A DNA stretch of 9,680 nucleotides from Deltaproteobacteria bacterium. GTDB taxonomy: Bacteria > Desulfobacterota > Desulfobacteria > Desulfobacterales > C00003060. The position numbers and the translations under genes were made by a program. Position 1 is the stretch's first letter. Each line of letters begins with the position of its first letter. Positions 1 to 6,127 of this stretch are shown in pieces. The stretch covers positions 1 through 9,680 of the forward strand of contig JAFDFO010000069.1 in the NCBI GenBank assembly GCA_019309815.1, in the 5' to 3' direction. The notes beneath the pieces are model-generated. The model ran no database searches. It was given only the letters and a program-made list of their open reading frames with translations, and was not told the DNA's origin.

Positions 1-2722
1 TCTTTTTCTTCTTGTCAGCGAGGGCGGCGTGAGCGGCTGCCAGCCTGGCAATCGGCACGCGGAAAGGCGAACAGCTCACGTAATCGAGTCCGATGTTGTG
101 GCAAAAAATCACCGAGCTGGGCTCTCCACCGTGCTCGCCGCAGATACCGATTTTGAGATCTTTGCGCACCGAGCGGCCTCTTTTGATAGCTATTTCCATG
201 AGTTCTCCAACCCCGTCCTGATCAATTGTCTGGAATGGATCGTCTGCCAGAATCTTCTTCTGCACGTAATCGGGCAAAAAAGTACCCGCATCGTCACGGG
301 AATACCCAAAGACCATTTGGGTCAGATCGTTGGTGCCGAATGAGAAAAACTCTGCGTCTTCAGCAATTTTGTCGGCTACCAGAACGGCCCGCGGGATCTC
401 AATCATGGTTCCCACCAGATAATTGAATTTTACCTTCTTCGTTCTCATGACTTCCTGGGCTACGATGTCGATGATTACCTTTTGATCTTTGAACTCTTCC
501 GTGGTTCCAACCAAGGGGACCATGATCTCCGGAGAGACCCTGATCTTCTCTTTCCGGCATTTGGCTACGGCCTCAAAAATTGCCCGGGCCTGCATCGCCG
601 TAATCTCCGGATAGGTGACCCCGAGTCGGCAACCCCGATGGCCGAGCATCGGGTTGAACTCAGATAGAAAATCGACCTTAGTGGCCACGGCCTTTAGCGG
701 AATGCCCAGGCGGGTGGCCATTTCTTTCTGGGCGGGCTTTTCATGGGGAACAAACTCATGGAGCGGGGGGTCGAGCAGCCTGATGGTGACAGGTCGACCT
801 GCCATGGCCTTGAAAATCCCGTAGAAATCCCTTCGCTGCATGGGCAATAGCTTGCGCAGGGCCTTTTCCCGCCCTTCCAGATCGGCGGCCATGATCATCT
901 CACGCATGGCCCAGATGCGATCTCCAAAGAACATGTGCTCCGTTCTTGCCAAACCAATGCCCTCCGCACCCAGTGCGATGGCCACCTTGGAGTCCTCGGG
1001 CGTGTCGGCGTTCGTGCGAACGTTGATGGTTCGTATTTGATCCGCCCACGTCATGAGCTTCTTGTAACTCGGGTTCTTCTCCGGATCGGAGGCTGTCAGC
1101 GGAAGTTTGCCCTGGTAAGCGATACCCTTGGTCCCGTTCATGGTGATCCAGTCGCCCTCCTTCAGGACCTTGCCGGCAAAGTCCACCGTTTTTTTCTTCA
1201 TATCAATATGGGTAATGTCGCTGCAACCAACAATACAACACTTGCCCCAACCCCTTGCAACCAAGGCTGCATGGCTGGTCATCCCGCCCTTGGACGTGAG
1301 AATCGCCTGGGCGGGCTTCATGCCGTGAACATCCTCGGGGGAGGTTTCGTCACGAACCAGGATGACTTGCTCACCCTTTGTGCCGAGTTCTTCTGCCTTG
1401 TCCGCTGTCAGGACGATTTGGCCGATGGCGCCACCCGGCCCGGCAGGCAGTCCAGCGCCCAGCTTACGTGCCGTCTTTTCAGCCTTTATGTCTATCATCG
1501 GATGAAGCAGTTCGTCGAGTTGTTCCGGCCTTACTCGGGAAACGGCCATCTCCTTTGAGATCAGTCTTTCCTTCACCATGTCCACGGCCATCTTAATCGC
1601 TGCCGGACCGTTCCGTTTTCCGACCCGGGTCTGGAGCATATAGAGCGTGTCGTCTTGAATGGTAAACTCGATGTCCTGCATGTCCTTGTAGTGCGCATCC
1701 AACCTACGCCTGATCGCGTTGAGTTGCTTATAGAGGCCGGGCATCGTCTCCTCGAGGGTGGGGAGGTGTCGATTCTGGTCCACCCTGGAGACTTTGTTGA
1801 TCGCAAACGGGGTGCGTATACCGGCAACCACATCTTCCCCTTGCGCGTTGATCAGCCATTCTCCATAGAAGTTGTTATCACCTGTGGCCGGGTTGCGGGT
1901 GAAGGCAACGCCGGTTGCACAGTCATCTCCCATGTTGCCAAAGACCATGGTTTGAACACTGACGGCTGTTCCCCAATCATCGGGGAGTCTTTCGATTCGT
2001 CGGTAGGCTACAGCGCGCTTGCCAAACCAGGAGAGAAAGACGGCATCGATGGATCCCCAAAGCTGATCCATGGGATTGTCCGGAAAAGGCTTGCCAAGGA
2101 CCTTTTTCACAGTCTTCTTGAACTGGGTACAGAGGCTCTTCCAATCCTCTGCCGTGAGATCCAAATCTGTCTTATATCCTTTCTTCGCCTTGACTTTGTT
2201 TATCAACCCTTCCAGTTGTGCCCTGATCCCTTTTCCTTCCTCAGGCTCCCTTCCGGCAGCCTTTTCCATGACTACGTCCGAGTACATGGCAATGAGGCGG
2301 CGGTAGGCGTCGTAAACGAAGCGGGGGTTGCCGGTCTTCTTTATCAGGGTGGGTATGGTTTTTGAGGTTAATCCAATGTTCAGGACAGTTTCCATCATGC
2401 CGGGCATGGAGGCACGCGCGCCGGAACGCACACTAAGAAGGAGGGGGTTTTTTGGATCACCGAATTTCTGGTCCATCAATTTTTCAACCCTGGCGAGGGC
2501 TGCACTGGCTTGTTTCTTCAGGCCGGGGGGATGTTTTGCTCCGCTGTTGAAAAACTCGTTGCAGGCATCGGTAGTAATCGTGAATCCCGGGGGCACGGGC
2601 ATGCCCAGGTTCACCATTTCGGCTATGTTAGCACCCTTTCCACCCAGAAGATTTTTCATGGCGGCACGACCGTCTGCCCTGCCTCCACCAAAGAAATAGA
2701 CGTACTTAGGGCTTCTTTTCAT
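1..2722 (-). CDS. ppdK: Pyruvate, phosphate dikinase (partial, last codons outside window)
   Basis: Interconverts pyruvate + ATP + Pi with PEP + AMP + PPi in the cytoplasm, linking pyruvate to gluconeogenesis or PPi-driven glycolysis. I translated the minus strand directly: 907 codons are visible and no stop is reached. The N-terminal ATP-grasp domain (about 1-360) opens with LLGGKGANIAEM (25-36), followed by the SVRSGARASMPGMM block. The swivelling phosphohistidine domain carries GGMTSHAALVARG, with His484 as the phosphorylated residue and Thr482 where PPDK regulatory kinases act in homologues. The C-terminal PEP/pyruvate TIM barrel shows GLARTEHMFF, MIEIPRA, GTNDLTQM and GICGEHGG, with Cys861 as the catalytic acid. 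Clostridium PPDK is about 874 residues and ends ARLAAAQAAL; here ARLAAAHAALADKKKK runs to the window edge, so only a few residues are missing. The ATG at 2722 has AAAGGAG eight bases upstream. It is divergent from a small plus-strand gene. Identity is certain; the 3' end is unseen. Confidence 0.97.
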   Translation of the reverse strand, partial: MKRSPKYVYFFGGGRADGRAAMKNLLGGKGANIAEMVNLGMPVPPGFTITTDACNEFFNSGAKHPPGLKKQASAALARVEKLMDQKFGDPKNPLLLSVRSGARASMPGMMETVLNIGLTSKTIPTLIKKTGNPRFVYDAYRRLIAMYSDVVMEKAAGREPEEGKGIRAQLEGLINKVKAKKGYKTDLDLTAEDWKSLCTQFKKTVKKVLGKPFPDNPMDQLWGSIDAVFLSWFGKRAVAYRRIERLPDDWGTAVSVQTMVFGNMGDDCATGVAFTRNPATGDNNFYGEWLINAQGEDVVAGIRTPFAINKVSRVDQNRHLPTLEETMPGLYKQLNAIRRRLDAHYKDMQDIEFTIQDDTLYMLQTRVGKRNGPAAIKMAVDMVKERLISKEMAVSRVRPEQLDELLHPMIDIKAEKTARKLGAGLPAGPGGAIGQIVLTADKAEELGTKGEQVILVRDETSPEDVHGMKPAQAILTSKGGMTSHAALVARGWGKCCIVGCSDITHIDMKKKTVDFAGKVLKEGDWITMNGTKGIAYQGKLPLTASDPEKNPSYKKLMTWADQIRTINVRTNADTPEDSKVAIALGAEGIGLARTEHMFFGDRIWAMREMIMAADLEGREKALRKLLPMQRRDFYGIFKAMAGRPVTIRLLDPPLHEFVPHEKPAQKEMATRLGIPLKAVATKVDFLSEFNPMLGHRGCRLGVTYPEITAMQARAIFEAVAKCRKEKIRVSPEIMVPLVGTTEEFKDQKVIIDIVAQEVMRTKKVKFNYLVGTMIEIPRAVLVADKIAEDAEFFSFGTNDLTQMVFGYSRDDAGTFLPDYVQKKILADDPFQTIDQDGVGELMEIAIKRGRSVRKDLKIGICGEHGGEPSSVIFCHNIGLDYVSCSPFRVPIARLAAAHAALADKKKK

Positions 2723-2730
2723 CAACGAAA

Positions 2731-2737
2731 CTCCTTT
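2731..2737 (-). promoter_or_regulatory. Ribosome binding site of ppdK
   Basis: AAAGGAG on the minus strand, eight bases before the ATG at 2722. It fixes that start, since homologues also begin just before the GGxxADG/LLGGKGANIAEM region. An in-frame TTG directly precedes the ATG, but it is less likely. Confidence 0.8.
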
Positions 2738-2753
2738 CTAACAGGATTTATCC

Positions 2754-2759
2754 GAAGGA
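2754..2759 (+). promoter_or_regulatory. Ribosome binding site of the small divergent gene
   Basis: GAAGGA ends five bases before the GTG at 2765 and decides that start. It lies only 16 bases from the oppositely oriented ppdK ribosome binding site, so promoters for the two genes must sit inside each other's coding regions or further away. Confidence 0.45.
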
Positions 2760-2764
2760 CAATT

Positions 2765-3016
2765 GTGCAAGGATACCTATGGTATCTGGAAACATGTTCG
2801 GTAACACATAAGTTCGCGGAAATCAAGCTTTTAGACGAAGACTGGTACCGCCGGATTGAGGGGATTATCTTTGCAGTGAAACATAAAGCGGAAAGATGCA
2901 CGAGGGTTTTCAAAGAGAACGGGCGCTGGCGGATCTTGGACATTTCTGACAAAGCAGTCGAGGAAGCGGCTGCGAGCATCCTGAGTGCCTACCAGAGGGG
3001 GAGAAAACCGTCTTGA
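2765..3016 (+). CDS. Small hypothetical protein, 83 aa, GTG start
   Basis: I do not recognise the family. The only plus-strand gene I would call. The frame is open much further upstream, but that part is antisense to ppdK and is composed like a shadow. The chosen start is GTG at 2765, preceded by GAAGGA at 2754-2759 with five-base spacing. The protein begins with an aromatic stretch (QGYLWYLE). It has a mixed polar middle (LLDEDWYRRIEGIIFAVKHKAERC), then FKENGRWRILDISDKAVEEAAAS and a basic end (QRGRKPS). It looks soluble, with likely helices and no signal peptide or membrane segment. Tryptophan, acidic and basic residues are balanced and third positions are GC-rich, as in a real gene; the antisense alternative at 2979-2722 is Ser/Leu-rich and unconvincing. 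It could also be the C-terminal remnant of a longer gene whose 5' part was lost beside ppdK. Its stop is followed at once by the repeat island. Confidence 0.5.
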   Translation: MQGYLWYLETCSVTHKFAEIKLLDEDWYRRIEGIIFAVKHKAERCTRVFKENGRWRILDISDKAVEEAAASILSAYQRGRKPS

Positions 3017-3095
3017 GATGAGCTTCAGTGCTGTGTCTCACAAACAACTTGTATGATCTCAAAGGTCGTATAGAAGCCCCTAAGACGGACCTCAC

Positions 3096-3243
3096 AAATT
3101 CGAAATCCGAATGTTCTAATGACCAAAACCGTTATGGTTAAGCCGGTGTTGTTATGTTCGTGTTTCGGTCATTTGAATTTTGGTCATTGCGGCTTCGCCT
3201 TGAAAACAGTACGGAATTGTTTCGATATTCGATATTCGAATTT
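3096..3243. repeat. Large imperfect intergenic palindrome
   Basis: The left arm at 3096-3130 pairs with two right-hand blocks. Bases 3107-3130 are complementary to 3161-3183 around the core GGTCATT, with a few mismatches and one gap, leaving a loop of about 30 bases. The outer block 3096-3111 is complementary at 13 of 16 positions to 3228-3243 (TTCGATATTCGAATTT). The wording (TTCGAAATCCGAA, GACCAAAAC, GGTCATTTGAATTTTGGTC) resembles repeated intergenic palindromes I recall from deltaproteobacterial genomes. That resemblance is from memory and was not searched. Confidence 0.55.
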
Positions 3244-3274
3244 GCGGCTTGCGCCTTAAGAACAGTACGGATTT
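3187..3274. repeat. Direct repeat of about 32 bp, two copies
   Basis: Copy one at 3187-3218 and copy two at 3242-3274 share TTGCGGCTT, GCCTT, and AACAGTACGGA with only a few substitutions and one inserted base. Between them is a 7-bp-period run (CGATATT) at 3223-3238. The pair sits inside the inverted-repeat element. Confidence 0.65.
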
Positions 3275-3339
3275 ACAGGATTGTCTTTGGGAGTCTGGGC
3301 TATTTTTAAAATAATGAAAGTTATTTATGAGACACCACC

Positions 3340-4281
3340 CTAGTTCTCACACGGACTTTCGTAGAGTCTGCCCTCCTGCCACCTTTCGACGAAAGACTCT
3401 GTGACCGAGATATCTATACCGGCCCTTTGTGCGGTCTCCCTCAAATGCTCCATGGTTTGTTGAAGCTCTGTGGCTTGGTTGATCAGGGCATAGATCTTGG
3501 CACTTCGCTTCCAGGTTGCTACGGCCTTTTGTTCCTTGCCGAGCTTGAGATATGCCTGGCCCATGGAGAACAGATCGTCTGCCATACCGTTATAGAAGCC
3601 GAGTTCGCGGTCGATAAACAGGGCCTTTTCAAACGAGACGATCGCTTCAGACGGCCTGTCGGTCTTGAGCATCAAGTTCCCGAATGCGAAGTGCAATGAA
3701 GCCATCCCTGAGGGATCAAGGCTGTCCGCCTGATTCAGACACGTGTCAAGTACCTCTTCCGCGGCATCAAAAGACCCCTTTTTGGTCAGCAGAACGCCCT
3801 GATTCTGTAGCAGCGGCGTGGGCAACCGCTTGTTTCCCGCCGAGGGCAACTCCTGCATAGCCGACTGCAGTACCTGTTCTGCTTCGCCCAGCGCTCCCGC
3901 ATCGATCAGGGCAGCCGCCTTGTTCGAAAGGGCCCGTAAAGCCCCTTCTTGGTTGTTCAGGTCAGAATATATCGCGTAGGATTCGTCCAGAAAAGAGATC
4001 GCCTTTTCGTACTCCCCCATAATCCTGAAGATCGTCCCAATATTGTTCAGGCTCATCGCCACTCCGTCCAACGCATCAGAGGCAGAGTAAAGGTCATAAG
4101 CCCTGAATAAGTATTCAAGTGATTTTTCGTAACAGCCCTTCTGGTACCACTCAAGACCCTTCTGCATTTCCCTGGCACCGCTGCTCACGTGCGGGGGACT
4201 CTCTTTTTTAGTTTTACCCGATGCACAGGCAAATAGAAGGGGTGAAAGAACAATGATCACGCTCAGGGTCAACACTCTCAT
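3340..4281 (-). CDS. TPR-repeat lipoprotein, last gene of an Mla/MCE-type cluster
   Basis: This 313-aa protein starts with a short basic and hydrophobic signal sequence ending in a lipobox-like LFAC, with Cys19 as the predicted lipidated residue. Phe at -2 is not the commonest choice. Ala at +2 suggests outer-membrane sorting if Lol rules apply. A Lys/Ser/Pro linker (20-33) is followed by about six tetratricopeptide-like helical pairs at roughly 36-69, 74-107, 114-147, 157-188, 193-226 and 234-267. Examples are SLNNIGTIFRIMGEYEKAISFLDESYAIY and DLFSMGQAYLKLGKEQKAVATW. A short non-TPR tail closes it. The ATG overlaps the mlaD-like stop in an ATGA arrangement, so translation is coupled. TPR lipoproteins act as protein-binding scaffolds; here the inferred partner is the MCE protein or an outer-membrane component. 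It takes the place where MlaC or an auxiliary lipoprotein often lies, but it is related to neither by any motif I can see. The stop codon abuts the end of a repeat element. Confidence 0.85.
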   Translation of the reverse strand: MRVLTLSVIIVLSPLLFACASGKTKKESPPHVSSGAREMQKGLEWYQKGCYEKSLEYLFRAYDLYSASDALDGVAMSLNNIGTIFRIMGEYEKAISFLDESYAIYSDLNNQEGALRALSNKAAALIDAGALGEAEQVLQSAMQELPSAGNKRLPTPLLQNQGVLLTKKGSFDAAEEVLDTCLNQADSLDPSGMASLHFAFGNLMLKTDRPSEAIVSFEKALFIDRELGFYNGMADDLFSMGQAYLKLGKEQKAVATWKRSAKIYALINQATELQQTMEHLRETAQRAGIDISVTESFVERWQEGRLYESPCEN

Positions 4282-5228
4282 CTTCTCAATCCCGTATCGA
4301 TGTCTTTACCCTCCTCAGGCTCGGGAGGCAGGTTGGACCGGATAAGAAAGCTCTTCTGGACAGATTGTACGACCTTATCTACTTCCTCCACGCCATCCCT
4401 TACTTCTCTTATCCCTTCTTTCGTCGTCTGTGTGAGGGCGGGAACGTCTTTACTCCCTTTCTCAATGTTGGTCAGGATCTGATTTATCATGATCATGCTC
4501 TGCTTAACATCATTCATGATTTCAGGGGTCTTTGCAGTGGCATCTTCAACATTCTGAAGGATAGTGTTCAACTGGTTGAGTTGTTCGTATACAGTTTGCA
4601 GTAATTCCTCGGAACGTATGATGCTGCCTGCGGTCCCTTTCCCCTCTTTTATTCCGCGGGTAATCACTTCTATATTCGCCAGTGTTTTTTCCATGCTGTC
4701 CAAGGACGCATAAAGCGGTCCTTCCGGGTCAGCCACATGTTCCACAATTTCAGAGATTCGCTCAATAGTCTCCACGACCAACTCGGTAGTCTTTTCAATT
4801 TGCAGCTGCGCCATGAGATCCTTTTTTTCCTTTGACGGGATGGTCCCATGCTTTGGAACCGCGGGTGCATCAGGTGACCCTGGCGTTATGGATACGTATT
4901 CGGATCCTATCAAGGTAGGACTTTCGACAGTAGCCACAGAGTCCATTCTGATTCGCTGCGCATAGTGCTGGAGGATGCCCAATTCAACTCTGACCTTGTT
5001 GCCCTCGAGTTTGACGGTTCTCACCTTGCCTATGTCGGCCTTGAAGAGTGTGACCCGTGCATTTTCATTGAGGTTGTAAGCCTGATCGAACACGGTGTAA
5101 TAGGTTACATAAGATCTGAACCAGTCTTTTCCTCTCCCGATCATGACGACAATGGTCAGGAGAAGGATCACCACACCGACCATGAAGGCGCCAACGATTT
5201 TCTCTTTTACGTCAAAACTTATTTGCAT
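4278..5228 (-). CDS. mlaD: MlaD-like MCE-domain protein
   Basis: A 316-aa membrane-anchored MCE protein, expected to bind lipid in the periplasm and pass it to or from the permease. One N-terminal transmembrane helix spans about 11-31 (IVGAFMVGVVILLLTIVVMI). The MCE domain follows at about 40-117, with the usual YTVFDQAYNLNENARVTLFKADIGKV and a LIGSEYVSITPG end. A long helical region from about 135 to 295 (repeated VETIERISEIVEHV, LNQLNTILQNVEDA, QSMIMINQILTNIEKG) resembles the coiled-coil tails of longer MCE proteins that span part of the periplasm. It ends FLIRSNLPPEPEEG, a common closing pattern in this group. Its ATG at 5228 lies inside the end of the upstream ATPase-like gene (17-bp overlap). 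The ribosome site is poor, apart from a G-rich stretch 14 bases away, so translational coupling is likely. It overlaps the next gene by 4 bp. The family is certain; the direction of lipid transport cannot be read from sequence. Confidence 0.92.
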   Translation of the reverse strand: MQISFDVKEKIVGAFMVGVVILLLTIVVMIGRGKDWFRSYVTYYTVFDQAYNLNENARVTLFKADIGKVRTVKLEGNKVRVELGILQHYAQRIRMDSVATVESPTLIGSEYVSITPGSPDAPAVPKHGTIPSKEKKDLMAQLQIEKTTELVVETIERISEIVEHVADPEGPLYASLDSMEKTLANIEVITRGIKEGKGTAGSIIRSEELLQTVYEQLNQLNTILQNVEDATAKTPEIMNDVKQSMIMINQILTNIEKGSKDVPALTQTTKEGIREVRDGVEEVDKVVQSVQKSFLIRSNLPPEPEEGKDIDTGLRR

Positions 5229-5964
5229 TGGCTTTCGACTCGCCCCCCCCTTCAGCAGAGGTTCCCTTGCGCTGAACGTGCTTACTGTCGGAAGAAAAGG
5301 AGGTCACCTTTCCTTGATGGATTGCTATTATCTTGTTGGCAAATTCGTTGGTGAAGGCCTTGTCGGTTTCAGAGAATACCAGGACGAGATCCTTCTTAAT
5401 CAAATCCCTCAAGATGTCTTTCAGGGCCTCAAAGTACTTCGTCCTGAGAAAGACCCTGGGTCTTTCAACCAAGAGGATCTCAGGACCCTTCGACAGCTCT
5501 CGTACGATTACAGAAACCCTGTGTTCTTCAGGATCGAGTTGATGCGGTTTGAGATCGAGCCTTTTGTCCAGTCCAAAAAGCGTGCAAAGGTCACTGAGCG
5601 ATTCGGACATCTCAATTGAAATGGAGTCTTCAAAATAATACCTCATCAGCATGAGGTTGTCACGCAGGGAACGATTTGTCACAAGAGTTGCATCTGAGGC
5701 AATGTAGCCTATCTTCCGTTTATGACGGAGCAGGTTTCTGTAGTCCGAGAAATCGACAGCCTCACCTTTGTAAAAGAACCGGCCGCTCTGTGGGGGCTCA
5801 AGCGTGGCTATGCCCCTCAAAAGGTGGTGCGCATCATCAGGTGAGTCCGTTACAATTGAAAATGCATCTCCCTTTGAGAAAACCAGGTTAAAGTCTCTCA
5901 GCACATTTCCACTGACAAGCGCTTTGAGTGTATAATCCGAGAGTCTTATTAGCTCGTCAGCCAC
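5212..5964 (-). CDS. Degenerate MlaF-like ABC ATPase domain protein (predicted pseudo-ATPase)
   Basis: A 250-aa protein, normal MlaF length, in the mlaF position of the cluster. The ABC fold is recognisable: VLRDFNLVFSKGDAFSIV, LLRGIATLEPPQSGRFFYKGE, PEILLVERP and IIAIHQGKV align with the usual strands. Every nucleotide-handling motif is altered. Walker A (GxxGxGKS/T) reads TDSPDDAH at 39-46, with Ala45 in place of Lys. The Q-loop Gln is Ser90. LSGGQ reads LDPEE at 143-147. Walker B DE is Glu167-Arg168, and the H-loop His is Glu199 (SETD). A Ser/Lys/Gly-rich tail of about 30 residues follows. ATP hydrolysis is therefore very unlikely; a structural or regulatory role on the permease is my inference. 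The start is GTG at 5964, with GGAG ten bases upstream. The gene overlaps mlaD by 17 bp and is separated from the permease gene by a 163-bp repeat-bearing gap. The intact frame argues against a decaying pseudogene. Confidence 0.85.
   Translation of the reverse strand: MADELIRLSDYTLKALVSGNVLRDFNLVFSKGDAFSIVTDSPDDAHHLLRGIATLEPPQSGRFFYKGEAVDFSDYRNLLRHKRKIGYIASDATLVTNRSLRDNLMLMRYYFEDSISIEMSESLSDLCTLFGLDKRLDLKPHQLDPEEHRVSVIVRELSKGPEILLVERPRVFLRTKYFEALKDILRDLIKKDLVLVFSETDKAFTNEFANKIIAIHQGKVTSFSSDSKHVQRKGTSAEGGGESKANANKF
5243..5250 (-). repeat. Homopolymer of eight G on the coding strand
   Basis: Eight consecutive G on the minus strand lie near the 3' end of the ATPase-like gene (encoding the EGGGE stretch), 14 bases before the ATG of the mlaD-like gene. 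Such tracts can slip in replication or transcription. Here it could also serve as a weak purine-rich ribosome contact for mlaD. Confidence 0.6.
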
Positions 5965-6127
5965 GATTCAAGAACTCCGAAATGCGGTTCTGACTCCGAG
6001 GCGGAGTACTGGAGTATTGGAGTACTGGAACAAGAAATAAAGATCCCCTCATGGTTTTTCTTAACCATTACTCCATCACTCCATCACTCCAGTACTCCAT
6101 GTGGGCTGCTCCAATACTCCAGTTTTG
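5965..6127. repeat. 8-bp-phased inverted repeat in the permease/ATPase gap
   Basis: The left arm, 6003-6028, is a tandem of the 8-bp unit GGAGTACT/GGAGTATT. The right arm, 6070-6122, carries the complement as ACTCCATC, ACTCCATC, ACTCCAGT, then a diverged stretch and CCAATACTCCAG. Exact 12-bp matches pair 6003-6014 with 6087-6098, and 6009-6020 with 6111-6122. The centre holds a small hairpin, ATGGTT (6051-6056) with AACCAT (6063-6068). A further short stem, CTCCG/CGGAG, is at 5994-6006. No coding frame is credible here. RNA from either strand could form a long stem that partly separates the permease from the following genes. Confidence 0.75.

Larger units (their letters stand above)
3033..3335. 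repeat. MITE-like element bounded by 18-bp imperfect terminal inverted repeats
   Basis: The left end GTGTCTCACAAACAACTT (3033-3050) matches the reverse complement of the right end, GTGTCTCATAAATAACTT (3335-3318), with two mismatches. Both are C/T transitions. The outermost eight bases are identical. The interior, about 270 bp, encodes nothing and contains further palindromes. The size, the non-coding interior and the inverted ends fit a non-autonomous transposable element or a relic of an insertion sequence. I see no clear target-site duplication and cannot name the family. The right end lies within a few bases of the stop codon of the TPR lipoprotein gene, and the left end lies 16 bases past the stop of the small gene. 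Confidence 0.5.
3017..3339. other. Gene-free repeat island between the TPR lipoprotein gene and the small plus-strand gene
   Basis: This stretch has no credible coding region on either strand. It is filled with nested repeats: an 18-bp terminal inverted repeat pair, a large imperfect palindrome and a 32-bp direct repeat, each listed separately. It lies between the 3' ends of two convergent genes. No classic terminator (GC-rich stem plus T-run) is evident, although the palindrome could fold in RNA from either direction. Confidence 0.7.

Noticed and set aside
935..2365. Long plus-strand open frames (for example 935-1558 and 1655-2365)
   Set aside because: They lie antisense to ppdK, whose minus-strand frame contains all family motifs; the plus-strand translations show no recognisable domain and no ribosome sites.
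2723..2900. Sigma-70 or sigma-54 promoter for ppdK
   Set aside because: I scanned the minus strand by eye and found no -35/-10 pair at proper spacing and no GG-N10-GC match.
2722..2979. Minus-strand 85-aa open frame upstream of ppdK
   Set aside because: Its Ser/Leu/Arg-rich composition is typical of a shadow, while the opposite strand has coding-like codon use and a ribosome site.
3300..3339. Intrinsic terminator after the TPR lipoprotein gene
   Set aside because: The AT-rich stretch lacks a GC-rich stem followed by a T-run; the only pairing is the long-range inverted repeat.
5212..5964. Calling the ATPase-like gene a pseudogene
   Set aside because: The frame is intact and full length, coupled to its neighbour, and the fold-level residues are kept, which is unlike random decay.
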